In this document: positions 5,343 through 7,449 of the stretch, in pieces
Numbering within the stretch: position 1 is the stretch's first letter
How the letters are laid out: every line of letters starts with the position of its first letter
From: an uncultured Atopobium sp.
GTDB lineage: Bacteria > Actinomycetota > Coriobacteriia > Coriobacteriales > Atopobiaceae
Assembly (NCBI GenBank): GCA_916720465.1
Contig: CAKARF010000042.1
Coordinates: 1-7,449, forward strand
DNA: 7,449 bases
Direction: 5' to 3'
Notes under the pieces: model-generated
Databases searched by the model: none
Told to the model about the DNA's origin: nothing
Seen by the model: the letters and a program-made list of their open reading frames with translations, nothing else
Position numbers and translations under genes: made by a program

Positions 5343-5385
5343 ACATCTAGTACGTAGTGTTTTGCAGCTGATAGGCTGTAGATGT
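5343..5385 (+). promoter_or_regulatory. Possible folded leader in front of purH
   Basis: ACATCTA (5343-5349) is the reverse complement of TAGATGT (5379-5385), and CAGC (5365-5368) of GCTG (5375-5378) just inside it. This could form an interrupted helix with a 15-base bulge and a TGATAG loop. It does not look like a ZTP or purine riboswitch. It may be chance, or a protein binding site. Confidence 0.2.
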
Positions 5386-5420
5386 TTCTGATAGCAAGTG
5401 TCGAACACAAAGGAGCGGCA

Positions 5421-7010
5421 ATGGCTGAGGCCCCTATCAAACGTGCGCTAATTTCGGTAACAGACAAAACAGGTATTGTTGAATTTGCACAAACGCTTAC
5501 TAAAGAGTTTGGCGTTGAGGTAATTTCAACAGGTGGAACCGCAAAAATCCTCGAAGAGGCTGGTGTGCCTGTAGTTCCTATTGAGTCTTATACCGGATTT
5601 CCAGAGATGATGGACGGCCGCGTTAAGACATTGCATCCTCGCGTCCATGGTGGCCTTTTATGTCGTAGAGATAATCCCGGTCATGTTGCAGATGCAGAGA
5701 ACAATGGTATTGGCATGATTGACCTGGTCTGCGTTAACCTTTACGAGTTTGAAAAGACCGTAGCTGACCCATCAGTGACACTAGAAAATGCAATTGAGCA
5801 CATCGATATTGGCGGACCTTCAATGCTCCGCTCTGCTGCAAAGAATAACGATTTTGTTACGGTTGTTGTTGATCCAGCAGATTATGGTCGTGTTCTTGAT
5901 GAGATGCGTGTCCATGACGGTGCAACTACAAGGGCTTCTCGCCAGCAGCTGGCTTTGAAGGTATTTAAGACAACGGCTGCATACGATGGCGCTATTGCCG
6001 CATACCTTTCTGATGTTGTTGAAGCAGAGCAGAGTAAATTCCCAGAGACTTTGCTGGTAAAGGCAACAAAAGAACAAGATCTTCGTTACGGAGAAAATCC
6101 TCAGCAGTCCGCAGCGTTTTATAAGATGCCTGGAGCTCCTGCACACTCTCTGGCAAACGCTCAGCAGCTTCAGGGTAAGCCCTTGTCTTACAACAATTTG
6201 CTTGATACTGATGCAGCCTGGGCTGCTGTTCGCGAGTTTGATGGGCCATCGGTCATTATTTTGAAGCACCAGAATCCTTGTGGATCTGCTACGGCAGAAA
6301 ATGTTGTTGAGGCATATGATCGAGCATTTGCTTGCGATCCACTTTCTGCCTTTGGTGGAATTATTGCAGTAAACAGAGAGATTCCGCTGGAGTTTGTTGA
6401 GCACTTTGCAGATATCAACAAGCAGTTTGTTGAGGTTCTTATTGCACCAAGCTTCACAGAAGAGGCTCTTGAGCGCCTGTCAAAGAGAACAAATCTCCGC
6501 GTCTTAGCCACAGGCGGAATCGATAGAAGCCGTGAACTTGAAATGAGAACTGTTGACGGCGGACTGTTGGTTCAAGACCTTGATCATGCAGATGAAACCG
6601 CAGAGAGCTTTGAGGTTGTTACTAAGCGTCAACCAACTCCAGAAGAGCTGAATGATTTGGTATTTGCTTGGAAAGTTTGTAAGACCGTTAAGTCAAACGC
6701 CATTTTGGTTGCAAAAGATCAAGCCGGAATTGGTATGGGGCCAGGCCAGCCAAACCGTGTTGACGCCGCTCTTCTCGCGTGCGAGCGAGCTGAAGCAGCT
6801 TGTGAACGCATGGGAATTGATTCAAAGAATCTTGTGGCTGCATCTGACGCGTTTTTCCCATTCCGAGATAACGTTGATACCTTGGCAGCCCATGGCGTAA
6901 CAGCCATTATTCAGCCAGGCGGATCAGTCAGAGATGATGAGTCTATTGCTGCTTGTGATGAATATGGTATTGCAATGGTGTTTACAGGAAAGCGTCACTT
7001 TAGGCATTAA
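5421..7010 (+). CDS. purH: Bifunctional AICAR formyltransferase / IMP cyclohydrolase
   Basis: Catalyses the last two steps of de novo IMP synthesis: AICAR plus 10-formyl-THF to FAICAR, then ring closure to IMP. It is 529 aa, the normal length. The N-terminal MGS-like cyclohydrolase domain (about 1-200) shows ALISVTDKTG (9-18), ISTGGTAK (35-42), GRVKTLHPRVHGGLL (66-80) and IDIGGPSMLRSAAKN (128-142). The C-terminal transformylase domain shows LRYGENPQQ (221-229), the catalytic Lys-His pair K282-H283 in LKHQNPCG, DPLSAFGG (306-313), KSNA (424-427), GMGPGQPNR (438-446), SDAFFPFRDN and the C-terminal GKRHFRH. The start is the ATG at 5421, because AAGGAG (5410-5415) precedes it by 5 bases and MAEAPIKRALISVTDKTG fits the family N-terminus; an in-frame ATG at 5382 has no such site. 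No other pur genes are seen; the next gene, 51 bases on, may be cotranscribed. Confidence 0.98.
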   Translation: MAEAPIKRALISVTDKTGIVEFAQTLTKEFGVEVISTGGTAKILEEAGVPVVPIESYTGFPEMMDGRVKTLHPRVHGGLLCRRDNPGHVADAENNGIGMIDLVCVNLYEFEKTVADPSVTLENAIEHIDIGGPSMLRSAAKNNDFVTVVVDPADYGRVLDEMRVHDGATTRASRQQLALKVFKTTAAYDGAIAAYLSDVVEAEQSKFPETLLVKATKEQDLRYGENPQQSAAFYKMPGAPAHSLANAQQLQGKPLSYNNLLDTDAAWAAVREFDGPSVIILKHQNPCGSATAENVVEAYDRAFACDPLSAFGGIIAVNREIPLEFVEHFADINKQFVEVLIAPSFTEEALERLSKRTNLRVLATGGIDRSRELEMRTVDGGLLVQDLDHADETAESFEVVTKRQPTPEELNDLVFAWKVCKTVKSNAILVAKDQAGIGMGPGQPNRVDAALLACERAEAACERMGIDSKNLVAASDAFFPFRDNVDTLAAHGVTAIIQPGGSVRDDESIAACDEYGIAMVFTGKRHFRH

Positions 7011-7011
7011 C

Positions 7012-7031
7012 CTGCTAATTCGGGTTAGCAG
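7012..7031 (+). terminator. Weak hairpin after purH, possible attenuating terminator
   Basis: CTGCTAA (7012-7018) pairs with TTAGCAG (7025-7031) around a 6-base loop, starting 2 bases after the purH stop. The stem is only 7 bp and is followed by TCCATTTT, so a U-tract is present but displaced. It could reduce rather than stop transcription into the next gene. Confidence 0.35.
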
Positions 7032-7061
7032 TCCATTTTGAAAAAGTTGGGGGAGGACACT

Positions 7062-7449
7062 GTGGACCAGGAAGAGTTAGAAGCAGCTCAGAAGTTTGAG
7101 CTTGATAATCCAGAACTTGTTTGTCGTTGGAGACTGGCTGGAGGTGTTCTCCCTCTTGATAACAGGCATTTACGTGCGCTGAGCAGACGAGTTGTTGCTC
7201 AAAAAGATGTTTCTCCGCACTTGATTGCTTGGGCTAAGCAGCACATTGAGGGAACGCTCAAAGAGGGATCGCAAGAATATCCAGACGGCGTTCTTATGCT
7301 TTTGCTCGAAAGCAATGGTCAGGCCGCTATGACAGTTGGTCCTTACCAGTCGTTGGAAGAGAGCTCTGTTCTATCTCTTGCGGGCCGAGCAAGAATTTCA
7401 CAGCGAGAAGAGCAGCAAACTCATTGTGCACCAGAGGTGCTTTGGCTGG
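7062..7449 (+). CDS. Unrecognised protein, N-terminal 129 residues (cut by window edge)
   Basis: Begins at the GTG at 7062 with a very strong ribosome binding site, GGGGGAGG (7049-7056), at 5 bases, and stays open to the edge. The visible part is soluble, with helical, charged segments: an acidic N-terminus (DQEELEAAQKFELD), an RRVVAQKDVSPHLIAWAKQHIE region (42-63), then EYPDGVLMLLLESNGQAAM (72-90), which looks like a beta hairpin, and TVGPYQSLEESS. It has no signal peptide or membrane segment. I cannot assign a family from this fragment; a PLP-dependent or other metabolic enzyme is possible, but no diagnostic motif is visible. It lies 51 bases downstream of purH on the same strand, so cotranscription is plausible. 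Codon use resembles purH. Confidence 0.8.
   Translation, partial: MDQEELEAAQKFELDNPELVCRWRLAGGVLPLDNRHLRALSRRVVAQKDVSPHLIAWAKQHIEGTLKEGSQEYPDGVLMLLLESNGQAAMTVGPYQSLEESSVLSLAGRARISQREEQQTHCAPEVLWL

Noticed and set aside
5399..5409. GTGT-CGA-ACAC dyad just before the purH ribosome binding site
   Set aside because: Four-base arms are expected by chance at this length, and it matches neither a LexA box nor a PurBox.
5382..5420. Longer purH start adding 13 residues
   Set aside because: AAGGAG sits 5 bases before the ATG at 5421, and the added residues do not resemble a PurH N-terminus.
5281..5420. ZTP or purine riboswitch upstream of purH
   Set aside because: None of the conserved core sequences of either aptamer is present; only a weak inverted repeat is seen.
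5820..6404. 194-aa open frame antisense to purH
   Set aside because: Fully inside purH, with a Cys/Ser/Arg-rich composition typical of an antisense shadow.

Overview
This 7.4 kb window looks like ordinary chromosome of a low-to-moderate-GC actinobacterium. My best guess is a member of Coriobacteriia of the Atopobium/Lancefieldella/Olsenella kind. That guess rests on overall protein character and a Gram-positive-type SOS box, and no search was run. I see no mobile element, CRISPR array, phage gene or rRNA.

Layout, left to right. (1) 1-1003, minus strand: most of a Hanks-type Ser/Thr protein kinase, running off the left edge. (2) 1137-1223, plus: tRNA-Leu(CAG), followed by a bidirectional terminator it shares with a convergent one-TM small protein gene (1265-1483, minus). 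(3) 1595-2878, plus: serS, divergent from the small protein gene across a 111-base gap that holds a perfect 14-bp palindrome. (4) 2955-3341, plus: a 26-base inverted repeat with a textbook LexA/SOS core (GAAC-N4-GTTC), then a 106-aa unrecognised gene. (5) 3378-3657, minus: tRNA-Arg(ACG) and tRNA-Ser(GCT), each with its own hairpin/U-tract terminator. (6) 3713-5280, minus: a two-gene unit, a GNAT-fold acetyltransferase followed 2 bases later by gluQ. (7) 5421-7010, plus: purH, then the first 129 codons of an unrecognised gene reaching the right edge.

Functionally the window is mostly translation (serS, three tRNAs, gluQ) and de novo purine synthesis (purH). The kinase is a probable signalling gene. 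The point most worth following up is the small gene at 3021. It has a consensus-type LexA operator placed where it could block its own promoter, and a product I cannot assign to any family, so it is a candidate DNA-damage-induced effector.
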